Shown: in pieces, positions 1 to 10,473 of the stretch | Layout: every line of letters begins with the position of its first letter | Numbering within the stretch: position 1 is the first letter of the stretch | DNA from: Chalciporus piperatus | Taxonomy: Eukaryota > Basidiomycota > Agaricomycetes > Boletales > Boletaceae | Length of the DNA: 32,997 nt | Assembly: GCA_038093975.1 (NCBI GenBank) | Contig: JBBPTG010000257.1 | Span: forward strand, 1-32,997 | Direction: 5' to 3' | Notes under the pieces: generated by a model | Told to the model about the DNA's origin: nothing | The model's database searches: none | The model's input: only the letters and a program-made list of their open reading frames with translations | Position numbers and translations under genes: made by a program

Positions 1-692
1 TAGTGTTTGAAGATCCAGTCCTAGGACCGTCAAAAGACCGGCAACCGTCGTTTGCAACTGGTTGCAACCAATCTTGGTTGGTCTTGGTCTTGATCTTTCA
101 CTTTGACAGGACCAAAAATTCTGAAAAAGACCAGTTGCAACCGGTTGCAACCGATGCCAGCCACCCCCTATCTATTACCCTATTTTTTCTGATTTTCCTG
201 ACCATTATGGACCTTAAGTGATTTTTTGGGAGAAATATTGAGGTTAGTCAATGATAATATTGATCAACATGTCATAGAATTCATTCTATCATGTATATAC
301 ACTCTCTGAGTCACATACTTATGTATATTTTATTGGTATGTGTTGAGAATTGAGTCTATGATTGGTCTTGACTTCACACATAACTTGATATTATCTGATG
401 TATCACTGCAAAAAACATGCCATCTTGAAATGCTCATATCTCCACAGTGTGTGAACCGTTTCACTTGACCCAGGGACCGATTTGTAGCCGGGAACAAGTA
501 TATTAGCCGACGCTTCCAAAAAACTAGTTGCAACTGGTTGCAACCAATGAAAAAGACCGAAAAAGACCAAAGAACAGTTTTTTGCGGTTTTGGTTCAATT
601 TGACCGACATTTATGGATCAAACAAACTGGTCTCGGTTCGGTCTTTTCAAAAACCGCAAAAAGACCGGACCAAACTGGACTTTCAAACTCTA
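1..692. mobile_element. hAT-type non-autonomous element (MITE-like), copy A
   Basis: The segment begins with TAGTGTTTGAAGATCC and ends at 677-692 with the inverse of TAGAGTTTGAAAGTCC, an imperfect 16-bp terminal inverted repeat of the TAGNG type seen in hAT transposons. There is no convincing coding frame. The interior is full of the palindrome GGTTGCAACC and ACCGGTC-like words. The stretch 345-497 is the reverse complement of 5985-6150 in copy B, so both belong to one family. The left flank lies outside the window, so the target duplication cannot be checked. The right flank is AATCCACC (693-700). Confidence 0.75.
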
Positions 693-954
693 AATCCACC
701 TTCTCTCGAAGAAATGAAGGACTATGGTTTATCCATTGTCTATTGGTTCCTACCAATTACATTCATATATATACATCAGACATGTGCCTATGTCAACCTG
801 TCATACATCACATGCTATGCTGTCATGTATTATGTATATAAAGGGCCCTACAACGCCCTCAATCACTAGGTTCTTTTCACCTACTTGATCCTCCTCATAC
901 CCTGCTATCCTTATAGCACTCTCTTTGTCATTCTTATTCTTCTACTAAGTGTAA
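693..954. other. Short non-coding stretch between the MITE and the fossil ORF
   Basis: I see no gene here. The region contains AT-rich sequence and a TATATAAAG-like word near 836. It leads directly into the open frame that starts around 955. Confidence 0.4.
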
Positions 955-1710
955 GTGTCTCCTACACTTATCTTTGCCATCGTTGCTGGCTGCTATAGAA
1001 AGCACGCTCCACACTGTTTCCTTTCTATAGGTTATGAGCCCGTCATTATGATGCCTTTCCCTGCCTGGCATTTGGAAGATGAGACAACTCTTTGTTTCCT
1101 ATGGGTATTCACATTTGCCATCATGGTTATCTTCAGAAACTGTGAAGCAATGATTTCATGTGCAGCTGCGATGTTCATTCTTTTAATCTGTCATGCCACT
1201 CTTGATGACATTAGGCTGACCTGTGGAACTGTCCTCTCTCAACAGACCTTGCATATCCAGGCTCAATCAATCCCAAATTATTCTGAGACATTTATTCAAG
1301 AGCCCCAGTGCGTGCCACATCAAAGTAGGTCTCACAGTCACTCTCATCCTCGTCCCTATCCCCGTCCTCATTCTCCTGTGTCCATCCATCATTATACTTC
1401 CCATCAACCAACTCTACTTGGTTGACCTTGGGACCCTAGTGTCTGCCGCTGTGTCTATTGTGGTATTCACCTATTAGAATCAGGCGAAGTCTGTCCAGGT
1501 TGCGGGAATTCCAACCCCTACCTACTCTATCGTCTTACTGAGCATCTTGCTCCAGAAGACATCCGGTTGACGCTGACTTCGTCGCTCAACCTCCCTCACC
1601 TACCGGTTCATACTTCCCTGCACCTGCCTCTACCACAGTGGTCGACTCTGAAGTCAAGCCCATTACTCCTTTACCTCCCCCTTCATACTTCCCCCTCTAT
1701 TTCTCACCAT
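955..1710 (+). pseudogene. Fossil ORF with zinc-ribbon-like motif, 5' part (interrupted)
   Basis: One frame is open over most of 955-1710, with a single TGA at 1423-1425 and no clear ATG. After the stop the same frame encodes a four-cysteine motif, CVYCG...CPGCGNSNP (about 1450-1516), like a zinc ribbon. A phrase ending in EDIRL follows, and it resembles an earlier DDIRL phrase upstream of the stop. The frame runs into the chromovirus target duplication ACCAT at 1706-1710. It continues in frame on the far side of the element (7450-7596). I do not recognise the family; it could be host or transposon coding sequence. The middle is low-complexity SH/PRP-rich. Confidence 0.4.
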
Positions 1711-2161
1711 TGTTATGATTGCTCACAACACGGTGGGGACTTAGGTACACTAGACCTTGCGAAAGACTAAGCTGAGTACTAAGACTTAATGACGGTGAAG
1801 TCACAAATGGATTAGACTGGGGTCTGTGATAAGTACAGGGCTACTTATATACTATTGAGAAGTGCACACAGACCAACAGCCGAATAAGGAAAACATAAAG
1901 GGAAAGATAGAGAAGGTAAATGGTACAATGATAAGAAAAGATACCAGGCACGGATTAGGGTCTAGGCCATGACATCATTGCTGACTCATCTAAGTCTAGA
2001 TCTTTGTCACATGACCTGATTATGTAATAGTTTACGTAATGCTACAGGGACTACCGGAGCGGATTAAGATGAATCCGGCTTGACCCCTAAGTTGTAGACA
2101 AAGTCCAGAGTTCGAATACCGTTGTAGGCAAAAGTTTGAAAAGTTTTTAAATACTATAACA
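1711..2161 (-). repeat. 3' LTR of the chromovirus
   Basis: This 451-bp LTR starts TGTTATGATT and ends ATAACA on the plus strand. On the minus strand it contains GTATATAAG (near 1850), a good TATA box for transcription in the gag-pol direction. It directly follows the polypurine tract at 2162-2175. Confidence 0.92.
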
Positions 2162-2175
2162 CTATCCCCTCTCTA
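2162..2175 (-). promoter_or_regulatory. Polypurine tract
   Basis: On the minus strand a purine-rich tract (AGAGAGGGGATAG) immediately precedes the LTR start TGTTATAG. This is where plus-strand DNA synthesis is primed in LTR elements, and it fixes both the LTR boundary and the element's orientation. Confidence 0.8.
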
Positions 2176-2871
2176 GGAATCGCATTCCAGGCGATTCGGC
2201 AACTTGCGCTCAGGAACCTCTGTCAGATTTTCGTATTTTTGGAACAAGGCAGAGAAATTTCTCATGGTCATGTTAATTCGGTGTGGGGCGGATGGGTGCT
2301 TTTTGTGAAAAGCTTTGACAGCTTCGGGTGCATTTGTCAAATGTGCTGCCTTTTCCCATGTACGGTCCGATATGTCCCAGCCTTTCCAATAAACCAGGTA
2401 CTCTAACTGTCCTTGTTCAACCTGAGACTTTACTACGTAATCCACCTCGTACTCTTCTTCTCCTTCTTGGTTGACTATTACCGGATCCGGAAGACGGACC
2501 GGTTGCCCTTCCAACGGTTCGCGAGCCGGTTTGACTCGTTTGACATTGACCGTGGGATGGATATGCATAGAGTTGGGCAAGTCAAGGGTGACTGCATTTG
2601 GAAGGACCTTCGTGATCTGATAAGGTCCGATCCAGTTCTGTGTTATCTTTTTGGAAGGATAGGGAAGTTTGAGATTGTCCGTGGATAACATAACGAAATC
2701 TCCGATTTGATAATCTGGAGCTTCGGACCGATGCTTGTCTGCTTGCTCTTTCATCCGGTTCTGAGTTTCTTCTAATGCCTGCTCAACTTCTTTGTGTGCC
2801 TTTCCACATTTTTCTAAAAATGCCCCAGCCGGAGATGAATCGCCTTCAAATCCCATGCGTGGGAAGTAGTT
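2173..2871 (-). pseudogene. pol: Chromovirus pol C-terminus: integrase tail and chromodomain
   Basis: This frame encodes the integrase C-terminal region followed by a chromodomain (about residues 133-187 counted from the internal ATG at 2856; EYEVDYVVKS, LVYWKGW, RTWEKA). In chromoviruses this domain binds modified histones and directs integration into heterochromatin. It lies in the same frame as the upstream RT-integrase segment and is cut off from it only by a TAA at about 2869-2871. The PFTIT / NYFPRMGFE context continues across that stop as in related polyproteins, so the stop looks secondary. The frame ends at 2173, inside the polypurine tract. Confidence 0.9.
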
Positions 2872-5004
2872 TTATGTGATAGTGAAGGGGATCGTTCCGG
2901 TGGCGGTGGAGAGGGAGGAATTGTGATGGAACTGTGCTATCTTCAACCAATCAGCCCATTCCGTTTGTCGTTTAGCCACGTAAGCGCGGAGATACTGCTG
3001 GAGTTCTTGGTTCATACACTCCGTTTGGCCATCAGTTTGGGGGTGATAAGCGGTTGACAGCTTCTGTTCTATTCCTAGAAGGGTGCAAAGCTGCGAAGTA
3101 AACTCCGATGCAAATTGCGGTCCTCGATCTGAAACAATCGAAGAGGGAAGTCCGTGTCTACACCAAACATTGTCTCTAAATAAAATAGCTAGTTCTTTCG
3201 AAGAAATTGTCTTTTTACAAGCAATAAACTCGGCTTCTTTAGAGAAGCGATCTACAATAACGCAAATAGCATCAAAGCCACGTGATTTGGGGAAACCCGT
3301 GGTAAAGTCTATAGATATATCCTTCCAGGGTTCTTTCGGAACTGGAAGGGGAATTAATTTGCCGGCTTGTGCAGTTGACTTTCCCTTCGTGAGGGCGCAC
3401 GTTTGACAATGTTCTACGTAAGTTTTAACGTCTTTTGTGACACCAGGCCATGAGAAATAGTGAGTAACCAAATGTAAAGTACGTCCTTGGCCATCATGGC
3501 CGCCAATAGGGGAATCATGAAGGATTGTAAGTAGTTTAGTACGTAAAGAAATTGGAACAAAAACTTTGTTTTTATCATTTTTAAATATTATAGATCCCTC
3601 GTCAAAAACGAAGGCATCTACCATATCATTTTTTATTTTTTCTGATTCGTTTTGTATTTCGTCATAAATAGGCGAAGAAAGAGTAACCGTATTAATGAAA
3701 ACAGAAGCGGGAAGTACAGTAATATTCTTGTTATGGTTGGGATCTGCTTCTCCGTGATCCTCTCGACGAGATAGAGCATCAGCCCTTCCATTTGTAGCAC
3801 CAGGTTTATAAATAATAGAGTAATTATACTCTAAGAGCAACACATTCCAATGTGCTTGACGTGGGCTCAGAGTTTGGGGAGATTTCCAATATTCGAGATT
3901 CTTGTGATCAGTCCAAATCTCGAAATGTTCTCGACCCATTAGATAATGTCTCCATTCCTGCAAAGCCCGAATGACAGCTAGAAGCTCCTTGTCATAAACC
4001 GGGTAGTTCTTCTCGGCAGAACTAAAGGAATGGGAGATGAAGGCACAAGGCCTCCAGAGGCCATCATCACATTTAACCGAGAGCACAGCTCCCGTTGCAA
4101 TATCACTAGCGTCCGTTTCTACTCTGACTTCTTTAGAGCGGTCAGGATAAGCCAAAAGCGGAGCAGTAGTGAATTGCTGTTTCAGCGTATCAAAAGTTTG
4201 CTGTTGCTCCGGTCCCCACCGGTATGGTGTGTCCTTTTTGGTAAGGTCATTCAAGGGACGAGCAATGTCAGCGAAACCTTGAATGAAACATCGATAGAAG
4301 TTAGCCAATCCTAAAAAGGACTGAACACCCTTCAACCGAGTTGGCGCTGGCCAGTCCAGAATAGCCTGCACCTTCGGATTGTCCATCTCTACGCCTTTCT
4401 GGGAGATAACCATTCCCAGGAAATCTACGGATTCTACTGCAAAACTGCACTTTTCTGGTTTTATGTAAAGATCATTCTCTCTGAGACGTTGTAATACAGT
4501 TTTAATTATTTTTAAGTGCTCTGCCCTAGATTTTCCAAACGTAAAGATCATAAGATCGTCAATATAGATAATCAAAACTCCGTGTAGATCGCTAAACAGA
4601 TCGTTCATCATCTGTTGAAATGTAGGTGGAGAATTGGTAAGTCCGAAATACATAACGACTGGTTCGTCAGCGCCGAATGGAGTAACGAAAGCAGCTTTCA
4701 ATTCATCGCCTTCTTTTATTCTCACATTATTGTATCCCCAACGTAGGTCCATTTTAGTAAACATATCAGCTCCTTTGAGCTGGTCGATAAGTCCGGAAAT
4801 GAGGGGAAGCGGATAAGTGTTCTTGACAGTACCCTCATTTACGTAACGATAGTCCATAACTAATCTCTTTTTACCGTCCTTTTTTGGAATAAAGGATACA
4901 GGAGATGTCTGAGGGGATTTCGACGGACGAACATATCCTTTTGATAACTTCTTATCGATAAACTTTTTGACATCCTCAAGTTCCTGTTCGGACATCGAAA
5001 TCAT
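2872..5004 (-). pseudogene. pol: Chromovirus pol: reverse transcriptase, RNase H, integrase
   Basis: A 710-codon open segment. The RT shows FTKMDLRWGYNN (catalytic Asp about residue 86) and the YIDD box at residues 147-150. RNase H shows VETDAS, DKELLAV and WTDHKNLEYW. The integrase has an H-H-C-C zinc module (HDSPIGGH ... CQTC) and a DDE core: DFTTGFPK, SDRGPQF and the Glu in DGQTECMNQ. All catalytic residues I can check are present, so loss of function comes from the broken frame rather than decayed domains. The first residues of this segment overlap the end of the protease segment in another frame (4976-5004), which marks a small indel. Confidence 0.93.
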
Positions 5005-5533
5005 TCACCCGACCCTTCTTGGGAACAAAATCAGGCTTGAGATCTATTACATGGTCCCACACCTTTCGGGTAGGCATACGCTCACTCTCTTGCTCTGAGA
5101 AGACATCTAAGTACTCGTGGAGTTCTACTGGGACTTTCTCTGTGAGCCCTTCCTCAAACACTCGACGAATAGAAAGAGAACATTGCAAATGATAATTGAC
5201 TACTTTGCACTGATCAGTACAGCGTGTGAATTTTACTTGTTTGGACACCCAATCGATTTCAGGGTTGTGCCTTTCAAGCCAATCATAGCCAATGATCATA
5301 TGATGAGTGCCAAGTACGGAAACAAAAGTGTCCATATGTTCGAAATGTCCATTGTGTCCCAAAACAAGAGAAACCTTGTGAGTGACACCGCCTATCGCTC
5401 CCTCTGAGCCCTCGGCATTGTACACTGGAATAGAAAAAGGAAGTTCTTCCAGTGTCAAACCATGTCTCTCACAGAACGATTTATCTATGAAAGTTTCGGT
5501 TGCGCCGGAATCCAATAGAGCGGCAAGCTCCAT
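4976..5533 (-). pseudogene. Chromovirus aspartic protease segment
   Basis: The segment opens with LAALLDSGATETFID, the retropepsin active-site motif, followed by a typical linker with HHMIIGYDWLERHNPEIDW and ends in DLKPDFVPKKGRV, the standard entry into gypsy reverse transcriptase. There the reading frame changes: the RT continuation is in a different minus frame from about 5003. The protease is in frame with the gag zinc-knuckle segment upstream, separated by one TGA at 5540-5542. Confidence 0.88.
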
Positions 5534-5539
5534 TTTCTT

Positions 5540-5812
5540 TCATTGCTCCCCTGTGTCGTACATAATAGTAATAGGGGAAGGTTGGGGAGGGTAGGGTGCA
5601 GGGATGGTACCTGCGAAGGGCATCTGCCGGTTGTCAATCGGCAGGGAAGTTTCAACGTATTGTTGAGAATATGGATCCCACATAACAACTTGTCTCTGGC
5701 GTGGCCTTTGGGGTTTCGGACACACGTTTGCGAAATGACCTGGTTGGTCGCAATTGAAACAATTTCCCCGAACGAGGGGTCTTGGCATTTGCTGTGCCGA
5801 AAGATCCATCAG
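5540..5812 (-). pseudogene. gag: Chromovirus gag C-terminus with zinc knuckle
   Basis: This piece encodes CFNCDQPGHFANVC, a C-x2-C-x4-H-x4-C nucleocapsid zinc knuckle, followed by a basic PKPQRPRQRQ stretch. It is the downstream half of gag and is separated from the upstream half by the hAT element 5813-6491. Element plus duplicated 8-mer is 687 bp (3 x 229), so both halves lie in the same frame. It ends at TGA (5540-5542), which continues in frame into the protease. Confidence 0.87.
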
Positions 5813-6491
5813 TAGTGTTTAAAAGTCCGGTCCAGTCCGGTCTTTTTTCTGATTAGGAAGGCGACCGGACCGAGACCGGTTTTTCTAATGAATTAATTCA
5901 AAAGACTGGACCAAAACTGATAAACAGTGGTCTTTTGGCGGTTGCAACCGGTTTTTTGCTTAGCGTGGGAGAAACCAAAAATAGTACTTGTCCCTGGCTA
6001 TAAGTCGGTCCCTGGGTCAAGCGAAACGGTTCACACGCCATAGAGATATGACCTTTTCAAAACAGCATGTTTTTTGTAGTGATGCATCAGATATTATCAA
6101 GTTACATGTGAAGTCAAGACCAATCATAGACTCAATTCTCAACACAGACTAATGAAATATAGATAAATATGTAACTCAGAGAGTGTATATACATGATTGA
6201 ATGAATTCTATGACATGTTAATCAATATTGTCATTGACTAACTTCAATATTCATCAAAAAACTCAAATAACATCCATAAAGGTCCAGAAAAATCAGGAAA
6301 AATCAGGGAAAATAGGGTAATACATAGGGGGTGGCTGTGCATCGTTTGCAACCGGTCTTTTTTTCGGTTGCAACTGCAGTCTTTTGATCTCAAATGCCGG
6401 CAACCGGCAACTGCAGTCCAGTTGCGATCAGTTGCGGTCCAGTCCAGTTGCCAGTCTTTTACCAGTTGCGCAACTGGACTTTGAAGCACTA
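5813..6491. mobile_element. hAT-type non-autonomous element, copy B, inside gag
   Basis: A 679-bp element with terminal inverted repeats TAGTGTTTAAAAGTCC / TAGTGCTTCAAAGTCC. It is flanked by an 8-bp target duplication TCCATCAG (5805-5812) and TCCATCGG (6492-6499), 7 of 8 identical. TAGNG ends with 8-bp duplications are the hAT signature. It has no transposase and is the inverted relative of copy A at 1-692. It interrupts the chromovirus gag gene, so it is younger than that insertion. Confidence 0.93.
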
Positions 6492-6993
6492 TCCATCGGG
6501 GCTCCACGACCAGGCTGTGTGCCGGTGGGAGTGAAACGGGGAGCCGCATACGGAGCGGGGGGACACGGAAGTGGACGAGATGCAATTGGGTAACGAGGAG
6601 GAGGATACAGATATGAGGAAGAAGGCCTTGGCGCTGGAGCTGGTGCCTGACGGACTGGTGCACCACGCTCGACGACAATACGCTCGAAGGTTCGACCCAT
6701 CTTTCAATAAGTCTCAACGAGATCGTCAAAGCTTTGCTCATCAGCGTTGGTGCTGATTTGCGCCTGATAGTAGATTTTGTAGTCTACTGCCTTTTTTAGA
6801 ATCTCTTCCGCATGGGCATCTGCGATTTCCGATTTGTCCTGCAACAACGTGAATTCTTGTAAGAAGATGTCAATAGGCTTTCCAGCCTGTTTGAGTGCTT
6901 CTAACTTCCGGAAGCTCTCGTGGGCGATAACATCAATCTGGAAGTAGTTCTTGACAACTTCTGTAAACGTAGGCCAATCAGGCCATGCTGCTA
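6492..6993 (-). pseudogene. gag: Chromovirus gag, central part, N-terminus missing
   Basis: On the minus strand the frame reads PDWPTFTEVVKNYF then a leucine/glutamate-rich stretch, the second half of a retrotransposon gag domain. A proline/arginine-rich linker then leads to the point of hAT insertion. A TGA at 6704-6706 breaks the frame. The LTR ends at 6994 and gag begins in mid-domain two bases later. The primer-binding site, leader and roughly the first hundred-odd gag residues are therefore absent (compared with usual gypsy gag length). Confidence 0.85.
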
Positions 6994-7444
6994 TGTTATG
7001 ATTGCTCACAACACGGCGGGGACTTAGGTACACTAGACCTTGCGAAAGACTAAGCTGAGTACTAAAACTTAATTGTGGTGACACAACAAATGAATTAGAC
7101 TGGGGTCTGTGATAAGTACAGGGCTACCTATATACTATTGAGAAGTGCGCACAGACCAACAGCCTAATAAGAAAAACATAAAGGGAAAGATAGATAAGGT
7201 ACATGGTACAATGATAAGAAAAGGTACCAGGCACGGATTAGGGTCTAGGCCATGACATCATTGCTGACTCATCTAAGTCTAGATCTTTGTCACATGACCT
7301 GATTATGTAATAGATTATGTAATGCTACAGGGACTACCACAGCGGACAAAGGTGAATCCGGCTTGACCCCTAAGTTGTAGACAAAGTCCAGTGTTCGAAT
7401 ACCGTTGAAGGCAAAAGTTTGAAAAGTTTTTAAATACCATATCA
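6994..7444 (-). repeat. 5' LTR of the chromovirus
   Basis: A 451-bp partner of 1711-2161, same length and same TG...CA ends, with ACCAT target duplication outside (7445-7449). The minus-strand TATA word here reads GTATATAGG rather than GTATATAAG, one of the LTR-LTR differences. Confidence 0.92.
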
Positions 7445-7449
7445 ACCAT

Positions 7450-7596
7450 CACCTAGCAATGACTCGCCCAGTCGCAGTCGGATTCTTCTTCAGACTTCCA
7501 GACGGAGATGGAAGAGCTGACTCCAGCATTCCATCAAGTCCCTCGTCTCACACAGGTATTGATCCTCATGGAGGACATGACCCTGATACTGAGTGA
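7450..7596 (+). pseudogene. Fossil ORF, 3' part (continues 955-1710)
   Basis: If the chromovirus and one copy of ACCAT are removed, the frame from 1705-1710 continues without a break through 7450 to a TGA at 7594-7596, adding 48 codons (PVAVGFFFRLPDGDG..., then a Ser/Pro/His-rich tail). A second short frame just downstream (about 7600-7668, RRDWNLLPDGSSFQFIP then stop) may be the true C-terminus after a small indel. Function unknown. Confidence 0.4.
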
Positions 7597-7764
7597 CAGC
7601 ACGAGAAGACGAGATTGGAACCTACTTCCTGATGGTTCCAGTTTTCAATTCATACCAAAGGATCCTTGATCAGCGAGACTATTACACTTGTACCGGATAG
7701 GTCAAAGCATAGACGCAAAAGTCTAGTCTGGGACAAAGGTTTCAAGTGTAGCCTAATGATGGGA

Positions 7765-8152
7765 TGTTCACGTTAAGGCCTAGCATCTGTTTAAGAGTGG
7801 GATGGGGACTCTCAGAGGGTTCAAGGAAAGCGAGGAGCAACGAGGTTAGATTGCATAGGTCTAACTTAAGGTTACAGGAGAGAACTCGAGGGTTTATATA
7901 AGTAAAGGAATGAGTTAAGGGTAGGCGTGGAACGAGTCAGAATGTGTAAGAACAAGTCATGACGAATAAGAATGAGTCATACTTGGTAAACGTATAAGTC
8001 AGCGATGACGAATCATGGAAGGTAAAAGAACATTAGAGAAGGTTCGTTGACTAAAGCAAAGCGAGAAATGATAGGCCTAGGCAGGACTCGAACCAGCGAC
8101 TAGGTATTAGTACAAGGGAAAGAGGAAAGGGAAGCATGGGGCAATCATAACA
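7765..8152 (-). repeat. Candidate LTR of a second, older retroelement
   Basis: Read on the minus strand, this 388-bp segment starts TGTTATGATTGCCCC and ends CGTGAACA, giving TG...CA ends. It is preceded by a purine-rich GTACGGGGGTAA (8153-8164) that resembles a polypurine tract. The two flanks do not form a target duplication, so it is more likely one LTR of a truncated element than a solo LTR. It also contains a GGTTCGAGTCC word (8084-8097, minus). Boundaries rest on end motifs only. Confidence 0.4.
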
Positions 8153-8164
8153 TTACCCCCGTAC

Positions 8165-8430
8165 TAGAATCAAGTCATTGATGAAGATAAAAGCTAGTCA
8201 AATGTTCAACCCATAGTGACCCGGGGAGCCGGTCATGTTCGTGTATCCGACATCGTCGGTTGGATCATCTCCATCATAAACAGTGGCGTCGTCGTCATGT
8301 AAATAAGTCTCACCCGAGATACAGGTATAGAGGGGAGGAGGTCGTCAAGCAGTTCAATGGGTATTGGCTGATTGGTGGGAACAGGAAGAGGGAGCAACAG
8401 ATGGTGTGGTAGTATGCCTCTGTCCACGTC
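8165..8430 (-). pseudogene. Coding remnant upstream of the candidate LTR
   Basis: On the minus strand a short frame reads ETYLHDDDATVYDGDD...NMTGSPGHYG and stops about 30 bases before the purine-rich tract. Immediately upstream another frame is Pro/Leu-rich and open. This fits the C-terminal end of a retroelement polyprotein broken by an indel. I cannot assign the family. Confidence 0.3.
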
Positions 8431-8446
8431 TAGTGTTTAAAAGTCC
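8431..8446 (+). repeat. Orphan hAT-type terminus
   Basis: TAGTGTTTAAAAGTCC is identical over 16 bases to the end of copy B at 5813. No matching inverse end with the TCCACGTC flank was found downstream. This is either a truncated copy or one end of a larger element whose other end has been lost. Confidence 0.5.
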
Positions 8447-8800
8447 AGTTAACTTAAGTTTTGTATCTCTTTTGACAAAACTGTAACTGTAACTGGTTAT
8501 CAATAGTGGTATTCAAGTCACCTATTGGGAGGCTATGTCAGGGCTATTATCCAAACCTGAAAGACACGTTTTTTTGTTTCCATGACCCAGCCGGAGTTTG
8601 AAAATCATGCCTGCCCTCCGTGTGCTGCCTCGTCGTTCTGCAAGGCTTCAAGCCTTGACCTACAGACCAATTTCGATGGCTGCCAAAGGTCGAACAGCTC
8701 AGAAGATGCCCGCAGCGGATGCTTCACAAGCTCCCCCAGCAAGAGGTGGTGTACCTGCACCTCCGAAGAAAAGACGAGGACGAGGTGCGAAGACCGCTAC

Positions 8801-8856
8801 TGCACCTGCACCTGCACCTGCACCTGCACCTGCACCTGCACCTGCACCTGCACCTG
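8801..8856 (+). repeat. (TGCACC)n microsatellite, about nine units
   Basis: A hexanucleotide tract inside exon 1 of the SANT-like ORF that encodes alternating Ala-Pro. Its length is a multiple of three per unit, so slippage keeps the frame. Confidence 0.9.
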
Positions 8857-10368
8857 CCACTGCACCATCTGCCGCAGTGCCTGCTAAGAAGACATCAGTT
8901 ACAAATATCATCTGGGAAGGGCGACGCTCAGATCTACTTGTCGAGTGGATCACCTCTCACGCTGCTGATCGGCATATTCTATTTCATGATAGTCGTTCAT
9001 CGACCACCTCTACTCCCAAGCTCTCCCCTGATGATAGGCCATCTGGGAAAAACAAGAAAGATGTTTCAGGTGCAATCGCAAGGCAGATTTTTGAAAAGGA
9101 TCCTGACCACCTCGCTGCATATGCGGACGATCCCTCAAGATATGTAACTTCGGTGATCAACCGCTTGAGCACGTAAGTCCCACACTCGATTCCTGTCCTT
9201 TGCAGCTCACTCAAGTCGTTACAGGCTTAAGTCCAAGTATCGTGAGCACGGCTCACGATTCAAAAGCACAGGAAGTGGTATTTTACCTGAGGCTGATGAG
9301 GGAGACACGCCAGCATCACAAAATCTGCTGGGTATGTCGTTAATCTTTACCTAGTACATTTCAAGTTGGCCTAACTCCCTTCTAGAAGATGTCCTCCAGG
9401 TATTTCCGTATTACCAAGAGCTTCATGCCATCTGGAATGGCATTCCGTCGTTTGACAGTGAACTTGTTTCCTCCAAACCAAGCGCTAATCACGCCGAAAG
9501 CCTGCTTGGTATCATCCAGCCAAAGTCAGCAGCTACTAGTAGTAGTAAGAACACGGCTGTGAACGAAGAACTCGAAGACCGTGCCGATGCCGGTGCGCCA
9601 GATGAAGATGATGGTGGACCGGCCCCCCCAGGCCTAGACGATATGGAGGACATTTACGCTCAAGGAGATGAGCAGGCGGAGATGGACATTGTTGGACAAC
9701 GACCCTGACTTTGATGACAAGGCGCCTGCTATGGAAGATATCATAATACCATCTCGCCAGGTATGTATCCGGGTCGTTTTCCCGCCGTCGGTATGTATAT
9801 ATGTACTCACTACTCTCCTCAGGAACCAGAGGCTCGCCAAGCGCGAGTGCAGCCTCCTCAAGAATTTACGCCGTTTTCTGTCAAGCCCAAGGGCAAGACA
9901 TCGTTGCGAGATGGGTGAAACTCGTTTATAAGACACTCTTCATATCCGCGTTCTCCCAGTTCTGCGCCCTCAACAGTCAGCATGATGACGAGTGTCAGCC
10001 GTGCTGCTACCTCCACTAAGAGGGCAACTTCCTTGGGCTCCACAAATCCGCTCAATACAAAACTGGCAGAGTTGGATAAGGCTAGCGAGATGCTCATCGA
10101 CGAGGGGTCTGCCACTGGCAGTGCACCTTCGTCTAAAGTGTTGCGATACACCTTTGCTATACGCAAGCAGGAGCTTGACAACCAGCATGAAGAGCTTTCC
10201 TACAGGCGAACTGATGCTGAAATGGGGTTCAGACGCGAGGAGCAACTCAAGAAGCTCGATATCCAACTGAACCAGGAGGAGTCACATAAGATTACCCAAC
10301 AGATCGAGTTGTTACGGCTGCAAATCGAGCTTCAGCGTCAGCTCCAATCCGTGCCTTCGGTTGCTGGT

Positions 10369-10473
10369 GGACCCTCGTCATCTTCCGCTGGACCCTCGTC
10401 ATCTTCCGCTGGACCCTCGTCATCTTCCGCTGGACCCTCGTCATCTTCCGCTGGACCCTCGTCGTCTTCCGCT
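10369..10473 (+). repeat. 21-bp minisatellite, five units, encoding GPSSSSA
   Basis: Five consecutive 21-bp units (GGACCCTCGTCATCTTCCGC...) at the C-terminus of the SANT-like ORF. They are almost identical, which suggests recent expansion. Confidence 0.92.

Larger units (their letters stand above)
1711..7444 (-). mobile_element. Defective Ty3/gypsy chromovirus with two LTRs
   Basis: Two 451-bp LTRs (1711-2161 and 6994-7444) begin TGTTATG and are flanked by a perfect 5-bp target duplication ACCAT (1706-1710 and 7445-7449). All coding is on the minus strand: gag zinc knuckle, protease, reverse transcriptase, RNase H, integrase and a C-terminal chromodomain, the order expected for chromoviruses such as the fungal MarY1 group. 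The copy is dead. The primer-binding site and the first part of gag are missing, a hAT element sits in gag, there are in-frame stops near 6704, 5540 and 2869, and the frame shifts near 5000. I count roughly 25-30 differences between the LTRs, so the insertion is not recent. Confidence 0.93.

Noticed and set aside
8084..8097. GGTTCGAGTCC on the minus strand, like a tRNA B box
   Set aside because: No A box,anticodon arm or acceptor pairing can be built around it, and it sits inside a candidate LTR.
7765..8152. Solo LTR
   Set aside because: The flanks do not form a target duplication, and coding-like sequence with a purine tract adjoins one side; a truncated element fits better.
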